DNA from: Bordetella parapertussis
Lineage (GTDB): Bacteria; Pseudomonadota; Gammaproteobacteria; Burkholderiales; SG8-41
Direction of reading: 5' to 3'
Length of the DNA stretch: 40,628 bases
Assembly (NCBI GenBank): GCA_945906815.1
Contig: CAMDRT010000040.1
Span: 1-40,628, forward strand
A program made the position numbers and the translations under genes. The notes below the pieces were generated by a model that saw only the letters and a list, made by a program, of their open reading frames with translations, ran no database searches and was not told the DNA's origin. Shown piece by piece: positions 25,195-34,245 of this stretch; the stretch's first letter is position 1; the number at the start of each line of letters is the position of its first letter.

Positions 25195-26157
25195 GTGCCC
25201 AAAGCCCTATCGACTGCATTGCTAAGTGCCGTGTGCCTGACCGCGGGCGCAGCCGTTGCCCAGAGTTATCCCGCCAAGACGATCCGCATCATCGTGCCGT
25301 TTCCGCCCGGCGCGTTCAACGACACGCTTGGGCGCACCATCGCGCAGAAATTTTCCGACAGCGGTTTCGGCACGGCCATTGTCGACAACCGGCCGGGTGC
25401 CGCCAGCACACTGGGCGCCGAAATCGCCGCAAAATCTCCGGGCGACGGTTACACCTTGCTGATCGTGGCAGTGCCGTTTGCCGTCAACCAGACGCTCTAC
25501 ACCCGGCTGCCGTACGACACCTTGCGCGACCTGACGCCCGTGGTCTACGCGGGTGCGAGCGCGAACATACTGACGGTGCATCCTGCGCTGCCGGTGAAAA
25601 CCGTACAGGATTTGATCAAGCTGGCCAAAGCCAAACCCGGACTGCTCACTTATGCCTCCGCCGGCAGCGGCACTTCGCCGCATATGGGGATGGAATTGTT
25701 GAAGCTGATGACCGGGGTCGACCTGTTGCACATCCCCTACAAGGGGGGCGCGCCGGCGGTCACCGAACTGATCGGCGGCCACGTGATGATGTATTGCGAG
25801 AACCTGCCGAACCTGCTGCCGCATGCGCAGGCTGGAAGGCTGCGCGCGATCGCGGTGACCACGGCGGCGCGCATCAAACAGGCGCCGGAGATTCCCACTA
25901 TTGCGGAAACCGTGCCCGGCTTCGAGGTGGTGGTATGGTTCGGCGTGGTCGCGCCGGCCGCCACGCCGCGCGACATCATTGTCAGGCTCAACACCGAGAT
26001 CAACAAAATTCTGGCGCTGCCCGACGTGCGCGAGCGCTTCCTCAACGGCGCCGTTGATCCGATCGGCGGCCCGCCCGAGCGCTTCGGTGCGCACCTGAAG
26101 TCGGAAGTCGATAAATGGGCGAAGGTGGTCAAGGCCACCGGCGCGCGCGTTGAGTAG
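25195..26157 (+). CDS. Bug/TctC family TTT receptor (copy 3), GTG start
   Basis: Exported receptor of 320 aa. The best start is GTG at 25195, with AGGAGGT seven bases upstream and a clean signal peptide (VPKALSTALLSAVCLTAGAA) directly after. The upstream ATG forms would overlap the GMC gene and have poor ribosome sites. The first loop is YPAKTIRIIVPFPPGAFND, where the second Gly of PGG is Ala. VDNRPGAASTLG, PGDGYTLL and LHIPYKGGAP are intact. It lies between the GMC oxidoreductase and the D-aminoacylase-like gene, with gaps of 85 and 83 bp, suggesting it feeds that pathway. Confidence 0.92.
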   Translation: MPKALSTALLSAVCLTAGAAVAQSYPAKTIRIIVPFPPGAFNDTLGRTIAQKFSDSGFGTAIVDNRPGAASTLGAEIAAKSPGDGYTLLIVAVPFAVNQTLYTRLPYDTLRDLTPVVYAGASANILTVHPALPVKTVQDLIKLAKAKPGLLTYASAGSGTSPHMGMELLKLMTGVDLLHIPYKGGAPAVTELIGGHVMMYCENLPNLLPHAQAGRLRAIAVTTAARIKQAPEIPTIAETVPGFEVVVWFGVVAPAATPRDIIVRLNTEINKILALPDVRERFLNGAVDPIGGPPERFGAHLKSEVDKWAKVVKATGARVE

Positions 26158-26240
26158 CATCCGCATCTGGTACCGAGGTTTGCACTTGCGTGAATCCCGG
26201 CGTTGGCGCAACATGATTCTGAATAGGGGAGAGACCTGCC

Positions 26241-27953
26241 ATGCAATATGACCTGGTAATCAAAAACGGTACTGTGATCGATGGCTCCGGCATGCCGCGC
26301 TACCGCGCGGACGTCGGCGTGATTCAAGGCAAGATCGCGACTATAGGGCGCATCCGCGAGCCCGCAAAGGAGGTGCTGGACGCCGAAGGTCATGTGGTGG
26401 CGCCCGGATTCGTGGACGGCCACACCCATATGGATGCGCAGATATTTTGGGATCCGCTGGGCACCTCTTCCTGCTATCACGGCATCACCACGGCGGTGAT
26501 GGGCAATTGCGGCTTCACGCTGGCGCCGTGCGCCGCGCAGGACAAACATATGGTGGTGCGCAACCTGCAGCGGGCCGAGGACATTTCGCCGATAGCGATG
26601 GAGGCGGGCATCCCCTGGAGCTGGACCACTTATCCCGAATTCCTCGAGACGCTCGAAAAGCTGCCCAAGGGCATCAACTATGCGAGCTACGTCGGGCACT
26701 CGGCCATCCGCACGTTTGTGATGGGCGAGCGCGCCTTCACGCAAACCGCGACCGAGGACGACCTGCAGGCGATGGAACGCCAGGTGCATGATGCAATATG
26801 CGCCGGCGCCGTTGGTTTCACCTCGTCACGCTCGCCGGCCCACGAGACGCCGGATGCACGTCCGGTGGCGAGCCGCGCCGCAGCGTGGGACGAGGTGCGG
26901 CGCCTGGTGGGTGCGATGGGCAAGTTGAACGCGGGTCTGTTCGAAATCGCCGGTGAGGGCGTGGACCGCCACGCGGGCGACCCCGGCGTGCGCGAATGGC
27001 ACACGCGCTTGCGTGATCTCGCGGTCGAATCCGGCCGGCCGATTACCTTCGGTGTGTTCAGCCGGCGCGATTCACCGGGCACCTGGAAAAAATATCTTGA
27101 TCTGCTCGACGAAACCGCGGCTGCGGGCGGCCGCATGTTCGCGCAGGCGCACAGCCGCTCGCTCTCCGCATTGCTGTCGTTCAAGACGCAAATGCCGTTT
27201 GACCGCCTGCCGCTGTGGAAAGACATCCGCGCGCTGCCGCTGGAAGAGCAAAAGCACAAGCTGCGCGATCCCGCATTGCGCGCCCAACTCATCGCCGCCT
27301 CGGGCGCGCGCGACGATCGCGAAGCGCGCGGTACCGAGGCGAAGCCAGCCAACTACGACTGGTTATTCGTATTGGATAACGTGGAGGGGCCGCACCGCTC
27401 GGTGGCCGAAGTCGCACGCGAGCGCAAGCAGCACCCCGCCGAGACCATGATCGAGCTGGCACTGGAAAAAGACCTCAACCAGTTTTTTCTCCAGCCCGTG
27501 GCCAACGAGGACCAGGACATCGCACTGCAGATCATGCGCCACCCGCGCACCGTGACCACATTTTCGGACTCCGGCGCGCACGTCTCGCAGCTCATGGATT
27601 CCTCGCTGCAGACGCACCTCTTATATCACTGGGTGCGCACCAAGCAGGCGTTCACGCTCGAACAGGCGGTGAACATGCTCTCGCTGGTGCCCGCAACTCT
27701 CTGGGGTTTCCACGACCGCGGCCTGCTACGCACCGGCATGGCAGCCGATATCGTGGTGTTCAATCCTGACACCATCATGGCCGAGTTGCCGGAGGTGGTG
27801 GACGATCTGCCGGCTGGTGCGCGCCGGCTGGTGCAACGCACGCGCGGCATGGCCGCAACGGTGGTGAACGGCCAGATCCTGCTGCGTGATGGCAAGCCTA
27901 CCGGCGCTCTGCCCGGAAAACTGCTGCGCGGGCCGCTAGGACAGCGCGCCTGA
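26241..27953 (+). CDS. D-aminoacylase/N-acyl-D-amino-acid deacylase family amidohydrolase
   Basis: Metal-dependent amidohydrolase of 570 aa with an N-terminal small beta domain (YDLVIKNGTVIDGSG). The metal motif GHTHMD is at His61, His63 and Asp65, and the conserved Cys90 in GNCGFTLAPC matches the metal-bridging Cys of D-aminoacylase. Later ligands are GHSAIR and AQAHSRS, and the catalytic Asp is in TFSDSGAHVSQ. The C-terminal ADIVVFNPDTI and VNGQILLRDGKPTG close the beta domain. AGGGGAGAG precedes the ATG. The family cleaves N-acyl bonds of D-amino acids or related amides. The stop lies three bases from the end of the convergent enoyl-CoA hydratase gene. Confidence 0.92.
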   Translation: MQYDLVIKNGTVIDGSGMPRYRADVGVIQGKIATIGRIREPAKEVLDAEGHVVAPGFVDGHTHMDAQIFWDPLGTSSCYHGITTAVMGNCGFTLAPCAAQDKHMVVRNLQRAEDISPIAMEAGIPWSWTTYPEFLETLEKLPKGINYASYVGHSAIRTFVMGERAFTQTATEDDLQAMERQVHDAICAGAVGFTSSRSPAHETPDARPVASRAAAWDEVRRLVGAMGKLNAGLFEIAGEGVDRHAGDPGVREWHTRLRDLAVESGRPITFGVFSRRDSPGTWKKYLDLLDETAAAGGRMFAQAHSRSLSALLSFKTQMPFDRLPLWKDIRALPLEEQKHKLRDPALRAQLIAASGARDDREARGTEAKPANYDWLFVLDNVEGPHRSVAEVARERKQHPAETMIELALEKDLNQFFLQPVANEDQDIALQIMRHPRTVTTFSDSGAHVSQLMDSSLQTHLLYHWVRTKQAFTLEQAVNMLSLVPATLWGFHDRGLLRTGMAADIVVFNPDTIMAELPEVVDDLPAGARRLVQRTRGMAATVVNGQILLRDGKPTGALPGKLLRGPLGQRA

Positions 27954-27955
27954 AA

Positions 27956-28765
27956 TCATTTCCCCGCCGCCCGAAACTTGGGCGTGCGCTCGCGGTCGCC
28001 GGGGTTATCCCAGCCCTTCCAGTTGGGTTTGCGTTTTTCCGCGAACGCCTTGCGCGATTCCACGCGATCGGACAGCGCACCATGCTGATGCAGCAGCTGG
28101 GCATAGGCTTCGAGCTCGTCGGACACGCGCCCGCGCGTAGCGCGTGTCATGTGCAGCGTATTGACACGTGAGGCCGGCGGCAAGCTCAGCAGATGGTCGG
28201 CCATTTCGCGCGCAACCGGCATCAGTTGATCGGCATCGGTGAGGCGGTTCAGATAGCCCAGCTCGTACATGCGTTCGGCGGTAAAGCGAAAGGCGAAGGC
28301 AATTTCAGTGGCAACCACGTGCGGCAGGTTATTGATGATGCCGTGGTTGTGGCCGCCCAGCAGCCAGCGCTTGGCCTCGGACGATTCAAACGTCGCGCCG
28401 CGCACCGCCACGCGCAGATCCGCGCGCTCGGTGAGCATGAAGCCGCCGCCCATGGCAAAGCCGTTGATGGCCACGATCACGGGCTTATCCAACGTGCCAT
28501 CGTGGTAGGGGTTTTCGCGCTGCGCGGCTTCTGTCGAGGAACCCACGCGGCCTTTTTCCACCGACTCTTTCATATCCTCGCCCGCGCAAAACGCGCGGCC
28601 GGTGCCGGTGAATATCGCCACCTCTAGATCCTTGCTGTCGCGAAACTCGCACCAGGCATCGGCCAGGAGATTGCGCATTTCGGTACCAAGCGAGTTCATG
28701 CGCTCCGGGCGATTTAAGCGCACCACCATAATGCCATCGTTACGTTCGACTTCGACAAAACTCAT
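27956..28765 (-). CDS. Enoyl-CoA hydratase/isomerase (crotonase) family protein
   Basis: A 269-aa crotonase-fold protein. The oxyanion-hole segments are GRAFCAGEDMKE and AINGFAMGGGF. Of the two acid residues used by true enoyl-CoA hydratases, the second is present (SSEAK), but the first, normally Glu after GGG, is Met (GGGFM). This fits an isomerase, decarboxylase or other crotonase reaction better than classical hydration. The C terminus (KAFAEKRKPNWKG) resembles acyl-CoA processing members that form hexamers. GAGGAGAT before the ATG is a strong ribosome site. The MFS gene is 61 bp upstream on the same strand; the Bug, MFS and crotonase genes form one likely transcript. Confidence 0.88.
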   Translation of the reverse strand: MSFVEVERNDGIMVVRLNRPERMNSLGTEMRNLLADAWCEFRDSKDLEVAIFTGTGRAFCAGEDMKESVEKGRVGSSTEAAQRENPYHDGTLDKPVIVAINGFAMGGGFMLTERADLRVAVRGATFESSEAKRWLLGGHNHGIINNLPHVVATEIAFAFRFTAERMYELGYLNRLTDADQLMPVAREMADHLLSLPPASRVNTLHMTRATRGRVSDELEAYAQLLHQHGALSDRVESRKAFAEKRKPNWKGWDNPGDRERTPKFRAAGK

Positions 28766-28826
28766 TTCTATCTCCTCATCAATGGATACGACATCATACA
28801 GAAATCAACACCGCCGCTAGGGGCGA

Positions 28827-30080
28827 TTATCGTCGATTCCCGGGCGCATCCGCGCGCCAGATGTATTCACGCCAGTACCAACCGATGAGCGCGGTGCACA
28901 GCAGCCCCGACACGCAATACAGCGTGGCCGTCACGCGGTAACCGTAATGGGCGATGAGCGGACCCGCGATCAAGAGGCCGACCGGCACGCCGTAAATCAT
29001 CAGCGTGCGCGCACCCATGACATGACCGCGGAAGCCCTCGCGGGTGGTGCGCAGGAGCATAGCCGACAACGGCACCATGCTCATGCTTTGCGCACAACCT
29101 GCGAGCATGATCATCGGTATGCCGGCCGTGAAGCCCGGCATTTGCGCGAACAGCAGTGTCATCGAATACCATACCGCGCAAAAAATGATCATCATGCGCG
29201 CGGGTGGCAGCCGGTAGCCAATGCGCGACAGAATGATCGATCCCATCAGCGCGCCAAAGGCAAAACCCGCCGTGAGATAACTCAAACCGCGTTGATCGGT
29301 GTGGTACACATCCTTGGCGACATAGGGCAATAAAGTATTGGTCAATGGAAACGCCGTGACATTCACCAGAAACGCAATCGCCATCGCCGCCAGCAGATGT
29401 GGTGTGCGCCACACATAGACCATGCCGTCACGCAAATCGCCCAGGGCTGAAGCCGGCCGCGCATCCTTTGCCGCTTGTGACACCGGCTTGCCCGACACCT
29501 TGAGGCTTAACAGCAGCGCACAGCCATAGAAGCTCACGATCACCATGTAGGTGTGGGCCATGCCCAGCCACAGCACCAGCGCCGCACCCGTCAACGCGCC
29601 CATCACGCGCGCGGAATCCTGCGTGGTGCGCGAGACGCTGGTCGCGCTCATCAACTGAGCCGTGGGCATGGTCTCGCCCACCAGCGCGTAACGCAGCACC
29701 ATATCCGCGGGCCGTACCACGCTCATCGCGGCACCGATAAAAAAAACATGCAGCGGTAGCAATACGCCGCTCACTGCCAGCGTCATGGTAATGGCCGCGC
29801 ACACGGTGAAGGCCAGCCGCAAGCCACAGTAGGTTTTCTTGTTGCCGATGCGCTGGCCGGTGACACCCAGCACGGGCGCTGCCAGCGTGCCCAGATATTG
29901 CAGCGAACCAAACAGCGTTAGCATCACCACCGACTGGGTTTCGACCAGGATATACCACGCCAGGATGATGTTCTCCATCTCGATCGCCCACGAGGTCGCG
30001 AGATCCCCCGGCCATTGATAGCGAAAACTCCTCACCGCAAAGGGCGCGAGCGCTGAGCGCTGCGGATCCGCGGCGCTCAT
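28827..30080 (-). CDS. MFS transporter (MFS_3, enterobactin exporter-like)
   Basis: Twelve-helix major-facilitator protein of 417 aa, closest by look to the MFS_3 group of exporters. Helix one follows FRYQWPGDLATSWAIEMENI. The conserved loop QRIGNKKTYCGLRLA lies between helices two and three, and the second half repeats the pattern with LSRIGYRLPPARMMI. There is a long central loop near residue 210 (VSQAAKDARPASALGD). The ATG at 30080 has a weak ribosome site. It sits between a Bug receptor and the crotonase gene, so it may export a pathway product or import a substrate; the direction cannot be told from sequence. Confidence 0.88.
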   Translation of the reverse strand: MSAADPQRSALAPFAVRSFRYQWPGDLATSWAIEMENIILAWYILVETQSVVMLTLFGSLQYLGTLAAPVLGVTGQRIGNKKTYCGLRLAFTVCAAITMTLAVSGVLLPLHVFFIGAAMSVVRPADMVLRYALVGETMPTAQLMSATSVSRTTQDSARVMGALTGAALVLWLGMAHTYMVIVSFYGCALLLSLKVSGKPVSQAAKDARPASALGDLRDGMVYVWRTPHLLAAMAIAFLVNVTAFPLTNTLLPYVAKDVYHTDQRGLSYLTAGFAFGALMGSIILSRIGYRLPPARMMIIFCAVWYSMTLLFAQMPGFTAGIPMIMLAGCAQSMSMVPLSAMLLRTTREGFRGHVMGARTLMIYGVPVGLLIAGPLIAHYGYRVTATLYCVSGLLCTALIGWYWREYIWRADAPGNRR

Positions 30081-30134
30081 CGCGCACGCTCACACAGGCG
30101 TGTACGCAGGCATTTGTTTTTATTCATCTACAGC

Positions 30135-31160
30135 CTACTGAATTTTGATATCCGCCGCCTTCACCACCTCGCGCCACAGGGCGATTTCCCGGCGAATTTG
30201 GTCGTGCAGCGCTTCAGGCGTGCCGCCTGCAGGCGATACGCCGTCACCGCGCAGGCGCTCTTCCATGTCTTTGGCACGGAGGATTTTCGTGACGTCGTTG
30301 TTGATGCGCTCGACCACTGCGCGGGACACGCCCCTGGGCCCGATCAATGCGTGCCAGTTGGACACATCATAACCCGGCACACCGGCCTCGGCGATGGTGG
30401 GGATACCCGGCTCGGCGGCCAAGCGCGTGGCGGTGGTCACCGCCAGCGCGCGGATACGTCCCGCCTTCACCTGCGGCAATCCGGTCTGCGGTGTGGCGAA
30501 CACCAGCGAAATCTGCCCGGCGATAAGATCGGTCAGCGCAGGTGCGCCGCCTTTGTAGGGCACGTGAACCATTTTGATGCCCGCCATGTGCAGAAACTGC
30601 GCGTTCGCCAGATGCACTATGGTGCCCTGCCCGGCGGAACCATAAACGATTTGCTCGGGCCGCGCCTTGGCCAGCGTGATCAATTCGCGCGGCGTTTTTG
30701 CCGGCACCGAAGGATGTACCACCGCGACCAGCGGCCCCCGCGCCACCGGTACTATAGGCGTGAAATCGTTCAGCGGATCGAACCTGAGGTTATAAAGACT
30801 CGCATTGATCACGTAACTCGGGGTAATGATATTGAAGGTGTAACCGTCGGGCGCCGAGCGTATACCCGCCTCTATGCCCAGCGTGCCACCCGCACCGCCA
30901 CGATTCTCGACAATGACTTGCTGCGCCAAGGATTCGCCCAGTTTTTGCGCCAGCAGGCGCGCGATGAAATCACTGCCGCCGCCGGCCGCCGAGGAGACAA
31001 TGATGCGCACGGTTTTAGCCGGATAGGCCTGCGCTGCTCCCCTCGGCATGCTCGGAACAGGCTCCGTCGCAGAGATTTGTGCGCTCGCCGAAAATGCCGC
31101 CAGCATGCCTGCCATGCCTATGACCGCGCCTGCAACCTTCGCCTTACCCCTGCCCCGCAT
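30135..31160 (-). CDS. Bug/TctC family TTT receptor (copy 4)
   Basis: Exported receptor of 341 aa. The ATG at 31160 is preceded by AGGGGG and starts MRGRGKAKVAGAVIGMAGML. The leader is longer than usual: about 20 residues separate the signal peptide from the first strand (YPAKTVRIIVSSAAGGGSD). VENRGGAGGTLG, PDGYTFN and VHVPYKGGAP are intact. It heads the minus-strand Bug, MFS and crotonase unit and is divergent from another Bug gene, with 110 bp between the two starts. The shared region must carry both promoters. Confidence 0.92.
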   Translation of the reverse strand: MRGRGKAKVAGAVIGMAGMLAAFSASAQISATEPVPSMPRGAAQAYPAKTVRIIVSSAAGGGSDFIARLLAQKLGESLAQQVIVENRGGAGGTLGIEAGIRSAPDGYTFNIITPSYVINASLYNLRFDPLNDFTPIVPVARGPLVAVVHPSVPAKTPRELITLAKARPEQIVYGSAGQGTIVHLANAQFLHMAGIKMVHVPYKGGAPALTDLIAGQISLVFATPQTGLPQVKAGRIRALAVTTATRLAAEPGIPTIAEAGVPGYDVSNWHALIGPRGVSRAVVERINNDVTKILRAKDMEERLRGDGVSPAGGTPEALHDQIRREIALWREVVKAADIKIQ

Positions 31161-31270
31161 GGTTAAACCCCCTGTCGGCACCCGTGATGCCGCCGCTATC
31201 CTATGCTGCACGGCGGCGTGATTCAATCAAAATCGCGCCTCATTCACGTCGGCGCTATACTGCTGCCCAC

Positions 31271-32257
31271 ATGCAGAGCTCAGCTATCCACATGCTGCAA
31301 CTTGGTCTAGTGACGCGAACTACCCTCGCCGGCATCGTGCTCATGTGCGGCGGGGTAGCGGCGGCGGATAGCGCCTACCCCACACGTCCGGTGCGCATGC
31401 TGGTCGGCTTCACCCCCGGCGGCACCAGCGATGTGGTGGCGCGCATCATCAGTAAAAAACTTTCCGATACTTGGGGCCAGCAGTTCATAGTCGACAACCG
31501 CGCCGGCGCCGCAGGCATGCTCGCCACCGAACTCACTGCACGCGCCAACCCGGATGGGCACACGCTGCTATTTATTTCGTCCACCTTCGCCATGCAACCC
31601 AGCACCACGCCCCATCTGCCGTACCATCCGCTACGCGACTTCACACCGGTATCGCTGGCGGTGGCGTCCCCCTACCTGCTGGTGGTGCACCCCGCAGTGG
31701 AAGCAAAGACAGTCAAAGAGCTGATCGCGCTGGCGAAAGCGAAACCCGGCCATCTGACCAGCGCAACCGCAGGACCGGGCAGTGCGATACACGTGGCCGC
31801 CGCACTGTTCAACAGCATGGCAGGCATAGACATACTGCTGGTGCCCTACAAGGGTGCGGTGGGTATTACCGATTTGATCGCGGGCCAGGTCAGCATGTCG
31901 TTGACAGGTTTTGCCCAGACCCTGCCACATGTGAGAAGCGGGCGTCTGCGCGTGCTGGGCATTTCATCTGCGCACCGCTCACCCTTGCTGCCGGAAACGC
32001 CGGCGATTGCCGAAGCGGGTGTGCCGGGTTTCGACGTGTCGATCTGGTACGGTGTGCTCGCGCCGGCGCATCTGCCCAAGCCGATACTTGCCAAGCTGCA
32101 CGGTGGCGTGGCAAAAACACTACACGCGCCCGATGTGCGTCAGGCATTGACCGCTTTGAGTGTGGACATCATCGGCAACACGCCCGCACAATTCGCCGCC
32201 ATCATCCGCAGTGATCTGGATAAATGGATGCGGCTGGCTAAACAAACCCAACAATAA
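31271..32257 (+). CDS. Bug/TctC family TTT receptor (copy 5), single gene
   Basis: Exported receptor of 328 aa. I use the ATG at 31271; a second at 31292 would give a tighter signal peptide (MLQLGLVTRTTLAGIVLMCG). The first loop is YPTRPVRMLVGFTPGGTSD, and VDNRAGAAGML, PDGHTLL and LLVPYKGAVG follow. The last loop has one Gly fewer than its neighbours. No gene follows in the same direction; its stop is 25 bp from the end of the convergent dioxygenase gene. It is a free-standing receptor, and its sequence differs enough from copies 4 and 6 that recent duplication is unlikely. Confidence 0.92.
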   Translation: MQSSAIHMLQLGLVTRTTLAGIVLMCGGVAAADSAYPTRPVRMLVGFTPGGTSDVVARIISKKLSDTWGQQFIVDNRAGAAGMLATELTARANPDGHTLLFISSTFAMQPSTTPHLPYHPLRDFTPVSLAVASPYLLVVHPAVEAKTVKELIALAKAKPGHLTSATAGPGSAIHVAAALFNSMAGIDILLVPYKGAVGITDLIAGQVSMSLTGFAQTLPHVRSGRLRVLGISSAHRSPLLPETPAIAEAGVPGFDVSIWYGVLAPAHLPKPILAKLHGGVAKTLHAPDVRQALTALSVDIIGNTPAQFAAIIRSDLDKWMRLAKQTQQ

Positions 32258-32282
32258 TATTGGGCTTGAGGGTCACTGTCCC

Positions 32283-33179
32283 TCACGCCGCTATCGCAAT
32301 ACCTTCCTGCTCGCACGAGTTGGCCACGTCGCTGATGGTCACGCGCTGCATATCGCGCACCCATCGCAGGTCGTCGTAGTCCGTGCCGCGGTGCAGGGTG
32401 CAGCGGTTGTCCCACAGTACGAGTTCGTTGGCGCGCCAGCGGTGGGTGTGCATGAATTGCGGCTGCGTCACATGCGCCATCAGGCTGTCGATCAGTGCGC
32501 GCCCCTCCTCGTCCGGCATGCCAAACAGGCGCCCGGCGTGGGACGCCACATACAATGATTTGCGGCCATTTTCCGGTAGCGTGCGCACCAGCACCTGTGG
32601 CACCGGCGGCAGACGGCGTTTTTCGTCGTCGTTGAATTCGCTGAATCCGCTGCGCAGCCGTGAATGCGCTATGCAGTGTTCAGCCACTACACCGTGCAGT
32701 TTTTTCTTCAGCGCATCAGGCAAGGCATCGTACGCGGCGCGCTGATCCGCGAACTGCGTATGCCCGCCGATGGGCGCGATGGTGCGCGCATACAGCAGCG
32801 AACACAGACTGGGGCGGAATTTGAATGAGCTATCGGTGTGCCACAGCTTGTTGCCCGCCTTGTACATGCGCTGGCGGCTGGATTCACCCCAGATTTTTCC
32901 CTGCGCATCGAGGTTGGAAATATCAGCAAAAGCGCCGCTGTAGCGCGTCGGCGTCGCCTTGGGATCCAGCGTGCGTTCGGTTTCGACGGGCCCAAAACCC
33001 GCAGCGAAAGCCAGGTGTTGTTCCGGTGTGAGGTCTTGCCCCGGGAACACCAGCACCGCATACTGCCAGAATGCCTGCTTGATCGCCGCAAAATCCGCAT
33101 CGGAAACGGGTTTTGAAAGATCCACCTCGCCGATTTCGGCGGCAAAATTGTCGGTGTAGGGGAAAATGGAAATGGTCAT
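32283..33179 (-). CDS. TauD/TfdA family 2-oxoglutarate-dependent dioxygenase
   Basis: Non-haem iron dioxygenase of 298 aa that would oxidise a substrate using O2 and 2-oxoglutarate; family members act on taurine, 2,4-D and related acids. The iron site is complete: His114 and Asp116 in LWHTDSSF and His263 in CTLHRGTDYDD. Arg275 or Arg279 in VRDMQRVTI should bind 2-oxoglutarate. The layout (IGEVDLSKPVSDADF, then FPGQDLTPEQHLAFA) is closest to the 2,4-D/TfdA-type branch. The ATG at 33179 has GAGGG upstream. It is the last gene of the minus-strand unit with two Bug receptors and the FMN dehydrogenase. Confidence 0.92.
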   Translation of the reverse strand: MTISIFPYTDNFAAEIGEVDLSKPVSDADFAAIKQAFWQYAVLVFPGQDLTPEQHLAFAAGFGPVETERTLDPKATPTRYSGAFADISNLDAQGKIWGESSRQRMYKAGNKLWHTDSSFKFRPSLCSLLYARTIAPIGGHTQFADQRAAYDALPDALKKKLHGVVAEHCIAHSRLRSGFSEFNDDEKRRLPPVPQVLVRTLPENGRKSLYVASHAGRLFGMPDEEGRALIDSLMAHVTQPQFMHTHRWRANELVLWDNRCTLHRGTDYDDLRWVRDMQRVTISDVANSCEQEGIAIAA

Positions 33180-33214
33180 GATGCTACCCTCTTGCAACAG
33201 GATGGATGCGCAGC

Positions 33215-34171
33215 TCAATCCTGCGGTATGTTGGTTTCTCGGATGATGCGCGTCCAGGCCTGAAATTGTTCTTTGGTATAGGCAGCCATTTCCTCCGGCG
33301 TGGTGGTCTGCACTTCGATGCCCTGGCGTCCGATTTGCTCGCGTATGTCCGTGCGCGACAGCACCGCGTTTAGATCACGCGACAGTCTTGCAACCACATC
33401 ACGGCTCATCCCCGCAGGACCAAACAAGCCTGTCCACGGTGTGATCGAAACGCCCGCCATGCCCGCCTCCGCGATAGTCGGCACTTCAGGTGCCATGGCG
33501 CTGCGCTTGGGCAGCAGCACCGCGAGCATGCGCAGGCGCCCCTCGCGCGCCTGCGCCAGCGCCGGTATCGGCGCCATGAATGAAAACTGTATGCGCCCGC
33601 CGATCAAGTCGGTGGTCGTCGGCGCATCGCCCTTGTAGGGAATATGGGCGACGTCCAGATTCGCCAGCATCTTGAACTGCGCGGTCGCTACAATCGACGC
33701 CGTATTGCCGGTGCCATAGTTGAGCTTGCCCGGATTGGCGCGCGCGTAGTCGATCAGCTCAGCGAGCGTTTTCGCAGGAATGGTCGGCGACACGAACAGA
33801 AAAAAGGTAGGGTAGCCGAACATTCCGATAGCGGTGAAATCCTTTACCGGATCGTAGGGCGGGATTTTACGTAACGCAGGCGCTGCAGATAGCGGCGTGT
33901 TGCTGCCGAAAAACAGCGTGTGCCCATCGGGAGCAGCCTTGACCACGATGCCGCCGGCCAGCGCGCCGTCCGCACCAGAACGATTATCCACCAGCCACTG
34001 CTGACCCATCGCCAACGTCATCTGCGCTGCAATGATGCGCCCTGCGCCGTCCGCCGTTCCACCCGGCGGGAACGGCACGATGAAACGGATCGGGCGGGAT
34101 GGATATTGCGCAGCCGCTATGTGGGTTAGAGCGAATGACAGGAGTGCTGTAACTACGTAAACAAGCTTCAT
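33215..34171 (-). CDS. Bug/TctC family TTT receptor (copy 6)
   Basis: Exported receptor of 318 aa starting MKLVYVVTALLSFALTHIAA, with AGAGGAG just before the ATG. The first loop YPSRPIRFIVPFPPGGTAD, LVDNRSGADGALAGG and PDGHTLFF are in place; the second-lobe loop is AHIPYKGDAPTT, with Asp where most copies have Gly. It lies 36 bp upstream of the dioxygenase gene and 75 bp downstream of another receptor, so the dioxygenase unit has two receptors in a row. They share the fold but only modest sequence. Confidence 0.92.
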   Translation of the reverse strand: MKLVYVVTALLSFALTHIAAAQYPSRPIRFIVPFPPGGTADGAGRIIAAQMTLAMGQQWLVDNRSGADGALAGGIVVKAAPDGHTLFFGSNTPLSAAPALRKIPPYDPVKDFTAIGMFGYPTFFLFVSPTIPAKTLAELIDYARANPGKLNYGTGNTASIVATAQFKMLANLDVAHIPYKGDAPTTTDLIGGRIQFSFMAPIPALAQAREGRLRMLAVLLPKRSAMAPEVPTIAEAGMAGVSITPWTGLFGPAGMSRDVVARLSRDLNAVLSRTDIREQIGRQGIEVQTTTPEEMAAYTKEQFQAWTRIIRETNIPQD

Positions 34172-34245
34172 GGCGTTCTCCTCTGGCTGGATGACAGTTA
34201 TTTTGCACTGCGTTTCTTCGTCGGCAAAAACGTTTGTCCTTCACC

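Noticed and set aside
30114..31166. Long plus-strand open frame (350 aa) opposite a Bug receptor; similar ones lie opposite the receptors at 1507-2172, 25222-26214 and 34234-35292
   Set aside because: All are antisense to receptors with full motifs and signal peptides; they have no ribosome site and no family features.
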